Translations under genes and position numbers: made by a program
The notes under the pieces: generated by a model
The model's database searches: none
The model's input: the letters and a program-made list of their open reading frames with translations, nothing else
Told to the model about the DNA's origin: nothing
Shown here: positions 38,075 to 49,105 of the stretch, one piece after another
How the letters are laid out: every line of letters begins with the position of its first letter
Numbering within the stretch: the stretch's first letter is position 1
Assembly: GCA_014871385.1 (NCBI GenBank)
Contig: CM026426.1
Span: forward strand, 17,050,183 to 17,114,182
Length of the DNA: 64,000 bases
Direction: 5' to 3'
Source: Ceratodon purpureus
Lineage: Eukaryota; Streptophyta; Bryopsida; Pseudoditrichales; Ditrichaceae

Positions 38075-41000
38075 TTACTTTTTTTTATTTTTTTTGGCGG
38101 TGCGCCGCTCTGGATTCCTTCGAGTACCGGGCATACCCAATGGTACTCTTACAACAATGTCTTCATCATCAGGTGCTTCTTCACGGCTATCTTCCGATGA
38201 GTAATATCCTTCTGAGGATTTCGACCCCTGGTCATCTCCATCTCCCCCCTGATTAGGCACATACTCCTCCACCGTGGAATGAATGTTGCGCAATTCGTGG
38301 TCAATTGTACCATCCACCACTGTGGTCACAATTCTCTTGACCTTCCGTCTTTTGGTCTTATCGGTGATTCCGTCCACATTCATTACGGGTAATCTACGTT
38401 TACCCACAGCCACAGGTAAAGACGGGGTAGTCCCAACAGTATATCCTGAAAAAAAAGGGCGAACGTTTGTTGGACCTTTCCGTGACCGTATCACTCCACG
38501 ACGCGTCGTAGAAGGTCCAGCTGGTAGACTTCGTCCAGAAGAAGTGAGTGGAATGCTTGTATTCGGTGTTGGAGTTAATGAACCATGCCCAGTAGAAGTG
38601 CTTGAACGAGGTGGGGGAGGTCGACCCAACCCTGCAAGTACTGCTCCGATTGAAGGTGTACTCTGAGGCAGGGGTGTTTGAAACAATCGGCCAATAGGAA
38701 TTTCATCTTCTTGTCCATTTCTGACTGTCTCTAATTGTTCATTTCTTGGAGGGCTTTCATCCAAACCTCCGGACCTAATTGTTTCCTCAACATTTACTGG
38801 CAGAGTGCCTGGGAGTTATTCAACTTCTTCTCCTCCCTCAACGTCTTCTGGAATTGGAATTTGCTCTCCCATGTTGTTACCCCCTCCTTCATTGTCATTG
38901 TTCGAAACGCTACGAACGGGGTGAATGTCATCATTATCGCCACCATCGTCGCTTTGATGCTGAGTCATTTCGACTTCAAATTCATCGTCAATATCATCGT
39001 CTGCCCGATCGTATGCGACCTCGCCTCTAGTTTGTATTTCATTGACAACGTGGTGAGGCAAAGTAGCTGCCTCTTCATCAAATCCTGCCCAGTCAAAAAC
39101 TCCATTCGGCTGGTTAACGGGTTCAGTGCGTGGCATGTCACCACCAGCATTGTCCACGGGTAACTCCTGATACTCATCATCCATAGTAGCAGGAGTGTAA
39201 TGAACTCCACCGTCATCACCATCGCCTTCATTATCTTCAAGTCCGTCGTGGAATCCTTCATCTCCATCATCATCACATACGTCTTCATCGTACATGGCTG
39301 GAACTTCTTCATCCGAGTCTTCGGAGAACGGTTGGTTCTCGTACCAAAGAACAGGATCCGCTCCACGTCGTTCTCGAAGGAGCTTACTGTTCGTGTAAAT
39401 GTACACCAAGTCCTCTGCCTTCTTCACGGCCAATCGGTTGCAAACCTTACTGTGAACAAAGGAATACATGCTCCAATTTCGCTCACATGATGATGCCGAG
39501 CATGTTAACGAAAGGATGCGCTTTGCTATCAAGGGTAACGCATCGCCCCCAACCCGCTGCCACCATTGATGAGGTTGCATCTTAGTCTGTCGAATGTTTG
39601 GGGCCTCCAAAGGGCTGAATGGACCGGTGCGTTCCTCAAACTGTGTTAGCTCGAACAACACAGTATCGTGGTCCAGTTTAAGGGACTCACTCAAATGAAT
39701 TAGCACTTGCAGGAGTGCACGCTTCGCAACACTGTTAGTCAATAGCTCGTGGCTCTCCGGGAAAATGTAGGGATTCAAAATGGCGCCTGCGTAATGGAGA
39801 TCTGTCAACATCATCTTCCATCTCTTTGTAAAATGTTTCTCAAAGCGCCCTGTTATAGCGGGGTCTAGGAAAAAAGGGTCACCCCGTAGACGGAACACAT
39901 GCTTCTTCAAATTATTCATGGCCAACCATGCCCTCCCCATTGCCGGTGTTTGTCCATCAAAGGTCTTCAAGGTCACAACAGCCGGCTTCATAACATGCAC
40001 AAGATCCTCACAACGTAACCAAAATGTCTCATCGAGAATGGTACTCTGTACTTGACCTGCTAAGGCGTGAGCACGATACCCGTTTGACCGATTGAATAAA
40101 GTACTCACATATTCGTCTCATTTCGGACTGGCTACCACCTGGATTAGTGCCTCCCTCAGTTCAAGCAATCGAACAATCATCAAGTCCTGGCATCCAAATC
40201 TTGTCTCCGCTGGTAGCAACAAAGACAACTTCGGACTGAATTGGCGAAACAAAGCCATGGTGACATGACGGCGACGTATAAAATTCGGTATGCGTTTTGC
40301 CAAGACAATCAGCTCTTTGAAGGTTGCTTCCTTCCCCCAATCTTCTAGTAAGAGGTCCATGATGTGAGCTGCACAACCTTGCTTGTAAATGTGTGGATAA
40401 GCTTCTACCACCTGGTCCATGGCTCCCAACATTGCACTAGCATTGTCAGAGCAAATCTGTACCACATTCTGCGGTCCAACTTCTTTGATGTACTCTTTCA
40501 ATTTCCCAGCTATGTATGCTTTTGATTTCTTGTACCCCGTTGTATCAATGGAACCCAGGAATATATCTCCTGCTGGACACACAAGCATGACATTCATCAA
40601 CGGCTGATGAACAACGTTGTCCCATCCATCCGAGCAAATAGTTGCCCCGTACAAGCTAATACACTGCTTCGTTTTCTCCTCTATTTTCATCTTGAGAAGC
40701 TGCTTTGTTGGCTGGATGTGCTTGGTTCGCATTGCGTTGTATGCTGGTGGACGGTAGACAAAACCTGCTTTCGATGTTGCCTCCACAGCTGCGATGAAAG
40801 ATGGATGTCTAACCACATTGAAAGGCACATTCGCTTCATAAAAAAAGGACGTCCATTTCTCATCCAATTCATTGCGCATTCCAATCTGATAGGCCTCGGT
40901 AAAACTTTGTTGCCGCATAGATCTTGGTGTACATGAATCGCCTCGACTTACAGGCGGAGTTGACTGAGACGGTTCAACTTGAGAAATCCTCTCCTCTTGG

Positions 41001-41350
41001 ACCTCCTCCGTTCTTTGAGGCACTTCCGTAGATTGCTCAGCAGGCATAGACTGGCTAGAACATGGTGCCAAGTGTGCCTTGTCATCACCACCGTCAGTGC
41101 CGTATATCTCCGCATGTGTCATTCTTTTTGGTATTACATTACCACAATTGGCAAAGCGCCTAAATACGGCGGCAGGGGCCTTGGTACAATGACTCTTGCT
41201 TGAACCTTCACCCCATCCATAGTGCTTCATAGCTCTTTGTCGTTTATAACGAAAAGTGAAATTGCACCACACACATTTAACATGGTCCTTATCAATGAAC
41301 GTCCACCACGGAGCCCACTCAGCCGTCGACTGACGCTGTTGACCTGCCAT
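38075..41350 (-). pseudogene. hAT transposase (BED/DUF659/hAT-C type), two in-frame stops
   Basis: A single reading frame runs from ATG 41350 (MAGQQRQSTAEW) to 38,075. It is broken only by TGA at 40,118-40,120 (ASPK stop DEY, fits CGA to TGA) and TAA at 38,816-38,818 (EEVE stop LPGT, fits CAA to TAA or a true stop). An atypical BED-like finger comes first (WWTFIDKDHVKCVWC). The DUF659 core follows: CSDGWDNVVHQPLMNVML (first Asp), VVQICSDNASAM (second Asp) and CAAHIMDLLLEDW. The C-terminal dimerisation domain has CSASSCERNWSMYSF (catalytic Glu). After it comes a long acidic tail and a basic end (RRTAKKNKKK). All catalytic residues survive, so one or two point changes separate it from an intact frame. 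Confidence 0.9.
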
Positions 41351-41559
41351 TCTCCGTGTCTCTGAAAAAGTACAATGATCTCCTGTCTGCAAGTGTTAGT
41401 ATGACACATGTGAGAAAAAAATGGTATGTGTAGACATCAACCACAGGCCAATGTGATGCACATAGTCTCAAGCAAGGAGCCCACAAGGAGTTCCGGGACT
41501 AGAGGCCATGATTTCAAATGATATTAGGCTTGGCCTAAGTTGGTGGCATTTATACTCGT

Positions 41560-41845
41560 GAGGGGGGGGGGGGGCGCGAGCTTCTCCGGAGGGGGGGGGG
41601 TGGCGTGAGCTTCTCGTGGGGGGGGCGCGAGTTTCTCCAGGGGGCGCGAGCTTCTCCAGGTGGGGGGGGCGCGAGCTTCTCCAGGGGGGGGGGGCACGAG
41701 CTTCTCCAGGGGGGGGGCGCGAGCTTCTCCACGGAGGGGGGTGCAACCTACTGCAAGGGGGAGCGCAACCTACTGCAAGGGGGGGGCGCGAGCTTCTCAG
41801 AGGGGGGGCGCGAGCTTCTTGGAAGGGGGGGAGGCACCCTTGTAC
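41560..41845. repeat. GGGGGGCGCGAGCTTCTCC minisatellite, block 2
   Basis: About a dozen units of roughly 20-25 bp between the transposase and kinase genes; plus-strand G-rich orientation as in block 1. Confidence 0.9.
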
Positions 41846-42049
41846 GAGAGGCAGTCCCGGTGAATGGGCCATACAGTTTTTTAATTTTTTTTTAAAATCA
41901 TTTTTTCGTTCCATTACAAAACCAACAATAGCATTTCATGTTCCACCGAGGCACGTATACTCCGAAAAAATGATTTATTAAAATATTAGAAATGTGCAAA
42001 CAAGGCCACATAGGCAATCAAAATGTTCCAAACGTAAATCACTATGGAA

Positions 42050-43598
42050 CTACAATGTGTATCTAAAACAACCATTGGGAGCTTGGAAGTTGTAAGGGGG
42101 GCTCATCAAATCATTTACAACTTTTGCAAGTGAAAGCCTCTTTGTAGGATCTTCGTTAAGCAAGCCATCCAACTTTGATGAGAATACAATCTTTGAGATT
42201 GAATCTTTGAAGAGTTCTGGGCATTCTTCTTCTCTCCATATTGTCTTTGCCAAATGGCCTACCGAAAATGCATCAGATAGCGTCGTACATGGATGCATCC
42301 TCTTCATGCGCCCCAAATTGCGTTCCTCATCATCTTTGTCGCCATATAAAAAGAACAACTCCGGTGCAACTCCTACCCTCCTCTCCTTTATTCGTACAAG
42401 ATCATCGGGGTCCCTCACACCATAAGGGGAGGCCTTCTTCTCAATGACTCTGCTTGCCATACTCCAATCGCACACACCAATATATACTTTATCCTTGTCA
42501 TGAGGTGGAAAGTGGAGTAGAATGTTGGATGGCGTTAAGTCGTTGTGGAGGATTTCAGCCTTATGGACTATGTCCATAACGTAGATGAGACTCCACGCCA
42601 ACATTCCCCGGTTCTTTCGATAGGCAACAATTCTTTGGCACTCTTCCATGGGCATATCCCTCGACTTCAAAATTTCTTTGTAATCTGTTGCCTCGGTTGC
42701 CTTCTCATTTAATTTGAGGAAGTTGCGGAGGCAATCTCCATTCCACCACAGGGTATAAACTTCCATGGTCTTAGAGTGAATGGCCCAAAATTTTATCACA
42801 CCCGGATGCTCTACGGGGTTAACTGTGGCCTCAATCGCCCGTTGCTCTCGCTGCTCCACTTCAGTTTTAGCCTTGGAAAGTTTTCCCGCAAATTCTATGT
42901 GAATTGGAATTTTCTTCATATTGGCTATTCGCACTTTTCGCACTTTGCCATACCCCCCTTTGGCATTGAAGCCAGATAATGGCACAACTTTGGCCGTAAC
43001 CGGAATCCATATCAATGCACCATACATGTGTGCTTCCAATGCTGAGTTCAACGCTTGCTCATTCCAAGGCATAATCTTTGTTTTCCCTTAGAACATCTCT
43101 GACATGCCTCCTGAACCGCTGTCAGTTTCTGAATAAACACTTTGTCTTGGTTGCTCCATTCTTCGCCTTGTGGTTTCTTCACATGTGATTCAAACACATG
43201 AATGACATTTGTCGTAGCACTACTCACTTGTTGTGTCAACCACTTATGCTGTGAAAATACTTCGTCATGCAATCCATGTAGAACTCTGATCCTTCTAATG
43301 CGCTCCAAAATTCCCTTTCCAAATCACGTTGGAGGTTGTAGATACCATTCTCTCCTTGATCAAGGTACACTGCCTTCAACATTCGTATGGTACGGGCCCT
43401 GTAGTACTCGACGGTCACCTTCCTGATGAAATGCGTATACTCCAATGGTGGATAACCGTCATCCTTCTCGTGCGCTGGTATACTCTTCTTCTTTTTACCC
43501 TTCGAGCTAGATGAAGGAGTAGAACCAGTAGAACCATGAGATCTTACACAACTCATAGGGTCCACCGCATCCGGAGCCTTGTCTAGAAGACATCGCAA
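42050..43598 (-). pseudogene. Protein-kinase-like cargo gene of the hAT element
   Basis: The kinase domain is open from 43,072 to 42,050 (340 residues). It has a glycine loop KGGYGKV (39-44), FAGK with Lys64 at the VAIK position, HNDLTPSNILL with Asp178 and Asn183 (catalytic loop, HRD changed to HND), CDWS with Asp202 in place of DFG, and APE at 236-238. The main catalytic residues are thus present. An upstream segment (43,598-43,080) with a Lys-rich stretch joins through two frame changes near 43,265 and 43,075, which may be frameshifts or small unrecognised introns. Minus strand, upstream of and in the same direction as the transposase. The role is unknown; phosphorylation of host or transposase proteins is only an inference. 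Confidence 0.7.
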
Positions 43599-43774
43599 AG
43601 TAAATCCATGAAAAAAAAATCAACAACTTCCCCCCTCCCCCCCAATGAAGACTTCCCACATAAGGAGTTCCAAGCAAGGCGTGTTTTCACACGTCAGGAC
43701 AAGGAGCCGCGGTGGGAAGGAGTGGGGGGGCGAGAGCTTCTCCCCACCTTATATAGTCCCCCACGGACCCGCTC

Positions 43775-43869
43775 GCGCCCCCCCGACCCGCTCGCGCCCT
43801 TGAACCCGCTCGCGCCCGTACCCGTCCGCGCCCCCTTGACCCGTTCGCGCCCCTTCGGACACGCTTGCG

Positions 43870-43903
<34 letters not shown>

Positions 43904-43912
43904 ACCACCTTT
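43775..43912. repeat. CCCGCTCGCGCCCC minisatellite, block 3
   Basis: C-rich orientation, opposite to blocks 1 and 2. It lies just upstream of the kinase gene and ends in a run of about 30 C. Confidence 0.9.
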
Positions 43913-44070
43913 TGTTTTACAATTTATTTTTTTATTTTCTATTTTTCTTCTGGAAATAGTCAAATCTTTGCACTACTTTCTAAGAGAAAAAAATAAAATA
44001 AATACTTAAAAAAACAAATTAAAAAATAGAAACTCTGGGAATTTTATACATGCACAACCCCTCATTCAGC

Positions 44071-44800
44071 TCTCTTCCACTCCATGCTATTGATTTAATT
44101 TTATTCCGTTTATCTCCCAAACCAATTGCATCGAGCCCCTTCCTAATGATTATTTATATTTTTTATTATATGTTAGAGCATTGTAGGATCCGTATGTACA
44201 ATGCAATATATAGATTATTTTTTTAAACTCTAATCCAATTGTCTTCCACACCATGCTATTTGTTTAATTTTATTCCGTTTATCTCTTCCACTCCATGCTA
44301 TTGATTTAATTTTATTCCGTTTATCTCCCAAACCAATTGCATCGAGCCCCTTCCTAATGATTCTTTATATTTTTAATTATATGTTAGAGCATTGTAGGAT
44401 CCGTATGTACAATGCAATATATAGATTATTTTTTTAAACTCTAATCCAACTGTCTTCCACACCATGCTATTCGTTTAATTTTATTCCGTTTATCTCTTCC
44501 ACTCCATGCTATTGATTTAATTTTTTTCCGTTTATCTCCCAAACCAATTGCATCGAGCCCCTTCCTAATGATTCTTTATATTTTTAATTATATGTTAGAG
44601 CATTGTAGGATCCGTATGTACAATGACATATATAGATTATTTTTTTAAACTCTAATCCAACTGTCTTCCACACCATGCTATTCGTTTAATTTAATTCCTT
44701 TTATCTCTTCCACTCCATGCTATTGATTTTATTTTATTCCCTTTATCTCTTCCACTGCATGATATTGATTTTATTCTATTCCCTTCGTCTCTTCCAATGT
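44071..44800. repeat. 211-bp tandem repeat, about 3.3 copies
   Basis: Units start TCTCTTCCACTCCATGCTAT at 44,071, 44,282, 44,493 and 44,703. AT-rich and noncoding, within the kinase-RING interval of the hAT element. The interval 43,950-45,200 contains no gene. Confidence 0.9.
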
Positions 44801-45219
44801 TTTATCTTTTTTAGTTTTCCACATCCTTTCTTATATTAATGCACTATTTTTTTTTGGTCAACATTATATTATTCATCGTGCATTAGATCATTATTCCGTT
44901 ATGGCATTAGTTAGTTTCTAATCATCATGGAATTTATTCATCTTGATAACTTCTTTCATCCCATGTTATTCATCCCTTTTTATCTGGAGTCTCTTATTAT
45001 AGTCATGATTGATTTTCTATAATTTGATATCTCATCCCCAAATTATTCAAATCACTATTCCTTATTTTAATATCTCTTTGTAATTTTTTATTTTTTATTT
45101 TATTTTTGAGAGAAATGGTGAAAAATTCCATTGCATTTCTTTGTATTATTGTCTTCCAACCTTCTTCAATGCTACTCCTTAGTAAAATTAGAGATTTTTT
45201 CATGGTGCGGACCCTCTCG

Positions 45220-45355
45220 CGCCCACCCCTGGACCCGCTCGCGCCTCCTAACCCGCTCGCGCCCCCCCCCCTTGATCCCGCGCGCGCCCCCCCCCCTAAG
45301 CCGCTCGCGCCCCCCCTGACCCCGCTCGCCCCCCCCCCCCCCCCCCCCCACCCCC
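45220..45355. repeat. CCCGCTCGCGCC minisatellite, block 4
   Basis: C-rich orientation, ends in a run of C; directly upstream of the RING gene. Confidence 0.9.
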
Positions 45356-45420
45356 CCTCCCGACTATATAAGTGAAGGGGGCGCCCTCCCCCCCCACTTT
45401 TTAAGCTCCACCTTGGCACT

Positions 45421-45586
45421 CAGGCCTTGAACTACCTCGCGGTGGCTTATTGCTGAGTACTTGGGTGGGGTCTACATAATTTTCACAACGCCACGTACCT
45501 CGTTCAACCGTATTTTGTACGCTCATCCGGGAATTCGGGCCCTAAACTACCTCACGATGGCTTATTGCTGAATACTTGGGTGGGCC
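45421..45586. repeat. Direct repeat pair upstream of the RING gene
   Basis: About 50 bp (GCTTATTGCTGAGTACTTGG core) at 45,421-45,470 recurs at 45,537-45,586 with a spacing of 116 bp, about 120 bp before the RING start codon. It could be promoter or transposase-binding repeats. Confidence 0.8.
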
Positions 45587-45703
45587 ACAAAGTATAGTTA
45601 GAATACCATTATCAACCACGTAGGAAAATTGTAAAATCAATTGGGGGAAGTTTTGAGGAGTTGGTGTGTTTTTTAACACACAAAACTTTACCAGTACACC
45701 ACG

Positions 45704-48085
45704 ATGGAGGGAAACCCAGATCCGGCAGCGGAAAGGCCACTCACCAAGGCCGAAAAGAAAAAAATCAGAGATCGTGAACGGAAGCGTGGTGGTAAGAAGA
45801 TGAAGAAGCGGCTTCATGTGTTGAACAACCCGACAAAGTTGGCATTTAGAGGTTGGCAAGATGAGCCAGAACCGTGGAAATATTCCACATGCGAGGAATT
45901 CATTGAGTGGTGCCACATCACAATAATATTTCCACACGATTGGCACAGAAAGCACAGGATCTCAGACAAGGCTAACCTCTATTATTGCTTGAATGCGGAG
46001 TTTGTTGAACGTTCTATACAAGTTTACCAGCATCTATACAAGCAATCTTGTGTCGAACGCAATGAAGTACCATTGTTCATTTGCAGAATGGTGTATGCTG
46101 AGGTGATGCTTCACAAAGTGGTGGATTGGTCCACCATCAAATCCACGACGAGTGTTAGGGCGCCGACAGAGCGTGACATTCCCAAACAAAGGAAATTTGC
46201 AGATGGTGGCCTGGGGAAAAGAATGAAGGTAAAAACACAAGTGCAAGAGCCTGCTACAGCAGAGTCTGAACCAGATTCTGATTCCGATGGTCGTCGTGGA
46301 GAAAGAGTGCCACGTAGAATTGCAGCACCAGCAAATATGGCTGTAGAGCCTCCATTGAACCATCCAGCGGACGTCGTAGAACCTCACGACGATGCGAACA
46401 TCATCTTCGTGGAAAACGATCCGAATACGGCAGCTAATTTGGAGGTGGTCGGAACTGAACCTACGATGGTTCTTGGCATGCCGGTTGTAGTTAGAAATGA
46501 CCAGTCTAACCAAACCGAGGAGGTCGGGGAGTTGCAATTACAGGTTATAGAAAAGGATGGCTTCATTGCAGAGTTACAAGAGACCATCCGAAAACTACGA
46601 TTGGAATCAGCAGCAAAAGATGCAGTAATATCAGATTTGCGCAATCAATTGCAAGAACGAGAAAGACCTCAGTCTTCTCAAGCCAATGATATACCTGTAG
46701 TTCAGGATCCAATGTTGGTGGATGAATCTTACATCAACAACACGGTTGATGTTGCGACGGCCGGTGTGTTGGAGAATATTTCCACACCAGCAAAACGACG
46801 ACGAGTTGGAGTGATATTGCCTCCACCAGCCCCATACCCGCGACCCTATGTGGACATCGATGGACCATTAAGTCAAGATTCCTTGTCATTTCCACCCAAT
46901 GCTCTAACGGGAGAAGTGGAGACATTGATGAGAGCCAATAATGATTTGCGGCTCCTTGTTTCTAAGTTTGCTAAAGCATACTACGAGTGGAAAGTGGCAA
47001 CCATTCTCAGCGTTGATCGCGGTCGCCAAATTGCATTAGAGTTCAAGAAGATCGACGAATCGTACTTGCAACACAACAGACGAAGGGATTTTGGCCTCAC
47101 TTCATGGATTAACGCAGATGATTTGTATCCAGATGTCATGCCAATGCAAGAATCGAATCCTAAACTCATAGATTGGGCCCAGTTGAATTTCGATGTGGAG
47201 AATGCAACTTCCTGCCATGATCTTCAAATGAAGAAAGGAGTTAATAGCAGAAAGCTTTGGCCAAATCCTCAACCGTGGGTGATGGATGGTTCAAAACAAT
47301 GTATGGTGTGTCTAAACACATTTGGTCCTGAGGGTGGATGGGCAGTTGGATCATGTACCCACATGTTCCATCCAATGTGTTTAATTAACATTTTTTTGGT
47401 AAGGAGATTTTGCCCGGTGTGCAAATCTCCGTTCCATGAACGCTTGTACGAGGTTTTTGGACTCATTCCATACATGCCACCAAGCCATGAGAGAAATCCC
47501 GAAAACACACCAGGTGAAGAGTACCGCAACATGTGGGGGGAAGATTTGATTTGGAGTTGGCGGGCCCAGACTCACTCGGTCTTCAAGAGCAATGTAAGTG
47601 ACGAGTTGGGGTGGGAGAATGACCCCAATCAGATTGTGAGGGTGGCAAAGAAGATAATTGGATCAAAGAAGGAGGACCAAGGGAAACGAAATTTCTTCTA
47701 TCAGACTTTGAATGGATACTGGGATACAAAGAATAGGAAGTTCCAACTTGGTAATCACCCAAAAGGCCTCATATGGAACAAGGAGGGGGAATTGGTTACA
47801 GACCTTGAAGGTCAATTAATGACTTTGACCGCCCGAGATGCAGTCCAAATGTCTCTTTCAGAGTGGAAGTTAATTTTCAAACATGAGGCTGTTGACTTTC
47901 TTCTGAAGGAACACTCTCCACAGAGATTGCGTACATTGAGAGAATTGAGGAACTCGCAAATTCTGCGTTCTCTCAGTGAAAGTGATGGCCCATTCCGGCG
48001 GACACGGACGAGAGCCAGGCGCACCTTGATGCTGGACGATGGAGCGGGACCAAGTGGCACAGCGGGAGTAGATGCAGATGAATAG
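45704..48085 (+). CDS. Coiled-coil RING-H2 protein, intact cargo gene of the hAT element
   Basis: 793 codons without a stop, ATG 45704 to TAG. The N-terminus is very basic (KKKIRDRERKRGGKKMKKR). An acidic linker is followed by a coiled coil at about 280-320 (VIEKDGFIAELQETIRKLRL). A RING-H2 finger spans residues 533-573: C533-x2-C536-x14-C551-x-H553-x2-H556-x2-C559-x10-C570-x2-C573, a C3H2C3 arrangement. A C-terminal region of about 215 residues, with LNGYWDTKNRKFQLGNHPKG, ends in an Arg-rich tail. RING-H2 fingers usually act as E3 ubiquitin ligases; the target is unknown. It is the only fully intact gene in the element, which hints at selection or recent insertion. Its RING resembles that in the neighbouring SET-carrying element. 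Confidence 0.85.
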   Translation: MEGNPDPAAERPLTKAEKKKIRDRERKRGGKKMKKRLHVLNNPTKLAFRGWQDEPEPWKYSTCEEFIEWCHITIIFPHDWHRKHRISDKANLYYCLNAEFVERSIQVYQHLYKQSCVERNEVPLFICRMVYAEVMLHKVVDWSTIKSTTSVRAPTERDIPKQRKFADGGLGKRMKVKTQVQEPATAESEPDSDSDGRRGERVPRRIAAPANMAVEPPLNHPADVVEPHDDANIIFVENDPNTAANLEVVGTEPTMVLGMPVVVRNDQSNQTEEVGELQLQVIEKDGFIAELQETIRKLRLESAAKDAVISDLRNQLQERERPQSSQANDIPVVQDPMLVDESYINNTVDVATAGVLENISTPAKRRRVGVILPPPAPYPRPYVDIDGPLSQDSLSFPPNALTGEVETLMRANNDLRLLVSKFAKAYYEWKVATILSVDRGRQIALEFKKIDESYLQHNRRRDFGLTSWINADDLYPDVMPMQESNPKLIDWAQLNFDVENATSCHDLQMKKGVNSRKLWPNPQPWVMDGSKQCMVCLNTFGPEGGWAVGSCTHMFHPMCLINIFLVRRFCPVCKSPFHERLYEVFGLIPYMPPSHERNPENTPGEEYRNMWGEDLIWSWRAQTHSVFKSNVSDELGWENDPNQIVRVAKKIIGSKKEDQGKRNFFYQTLNGYWDTKNRKFQLGNHPKGLIWNKEGELVTDLEGQLMTLTARDAVQMSLSEWKLIFKHEAVDFLLKEHSPQRLRTLRELRNSQILRSLSESDGPFRRTRTRARRTLMLDDGAGPSGTAGVDADE

Positions 48086-48356
48086 GAATAGTTAGAACTT
48101 AGTACTAAGTGACTAGTTTTCATATACTACAGTTTTTGTAATGTTTTGGTTTGAATTGGTAATGAAATGCTTTTACTTTCATAAATGTATACAACATTGC
48201 AAAGTCCATGTATTTTGGCTCACAAGTATCTCATTTTTTCTATGCTGAATTTACACATTTGTCATTGCGCTTAGCCCCAATATATTATTCTGATGAAAAT
48301 GTTAGGTTTTTTTGCATGGTCAAAAATTTACTATCTACAAAATGGGCCGCACGAAA

Positions 48357-48510
48357 AACCCGCTCGCGCCCCCCTTGAACCCGCTCGCGCCCATTCCCCC
48401 TGAACCCGCTCGCGCCCCCCCTTGAACCCGCTCGCGCCCCCCCCTGAACCCGCTCGCGCCCCCCCTGAACCCGCTCGCGCCCCCTCCTGTACCCGCTCTC
48501 GCCCCCCTAC
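48357..48510. repeat. CCCGCTCGCGCCCC minisatellite, block 5
   Basis: Five to six units GAACCCGCTCGCGCCCCCC, C-rich orientation, near the right end of the hAT element; mirror orientation of block 1. Confidence 0.9.
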
Positions 48511-48732
48511 ACATGCTGGCACCCCTTTTGCATATGTGGAATTCCCCGTCATCGTTCGTTGTCCATGTCATTAATATGTTTCCCCTATAGGTAAGTTGTA
48601 AAAAAAAAAAACTAACTTAGTAATTTTCCTCCTCCCCTCAATGTCCGATTATGTCCGGGGACCGACCGGTCCGTCCGTCCGTCCGTCTATGTCCGGAAAT
48701 TTTGCCCATGTCCGTCCGATAAGACAACCCTG

Positions 48733-48740
48733 TATGACGG
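48733..48740. repeat. Right 8-bp target-site duplication of the hAT element
   Basis: TATGACGG immediately after ACAACCCTG; identical to 37,422-37,429. Confidence 0.95.
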
Positions 48741-49101
48741 TCATCAACATGTTTTTGATTTATATTGACAAATGCAAACATGCTCTTCCTATCCGGAAGC
48801 CAATTACTCATTTGCAATTCAGGACCAAATTATGCGAGGCCTTACTACGTAATTGGAGAGGAAGAGAGATTGATGATTTCATTACTCCCCCACGGAGACG
48901 GGGTTTATGTTTTCCTTCACATTCAAAGAAGAGGAATCCTTGCGTTGTTTGCAACAAGACTGAGTCGGCTGAAGGTAGGAGGCCACATTATTATTGCACA
49001 TCCTGTGATAACAAATTCATGTGTTTCAAGAACGGGACATGTTTTGAAGAATACCATATGGCGCTTCGTGAAAATTTGCCACGAAATGTAAGTCCACTAC
49101 C

Positions 49102-49105
49102 ACTA
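49102..49105. repeat. Left ACTA target-site duplication
   Basis: ACTA before the left end of the SET-carrying element, repeated at 60,522-60,525. Only 4 bp, so support comes mainly from its exact position next to matching inverted ends. Confidence 0.7.

Larger units (their letters stand above)
37430..48732. mobile_element. 11.3-kb hAT transposon with kinase and RING cargo
   Basis: Starts CAGGGTTGT (37,430-37,438) and ends ACAACCCTG (48,724-48,732), perfect inverted ends of the CAGGG type seen in hAT elements. It is flanked by the 8-bp duplication typical of hATs. Subterminal sequence at both ends is full of GTCCGTCCG repeats (37,450-37,491 and 48,650-48,715). Inside are a hAT transposase (minus), a protein-kinase-like gene (minus) and an intact RING gene (plus). 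Blocks of a CGCTCGCGCCCC minisatellite separate the genes. The target is the piggyBac transposase coding sequence. Confidence 0.95.

Noticed and set aside
41550-41981. Overlapping Gly/Ala/Ser- and Pro-rich open frames on both strands
   Set aside because: They are translations of minisatellite block 2.
44071-44800. CRISPR-like array
   Set aside because: Units of 211 bp are contiguous without unique spacers; an ordinary tandem repeat in a eukaryotic transposon.
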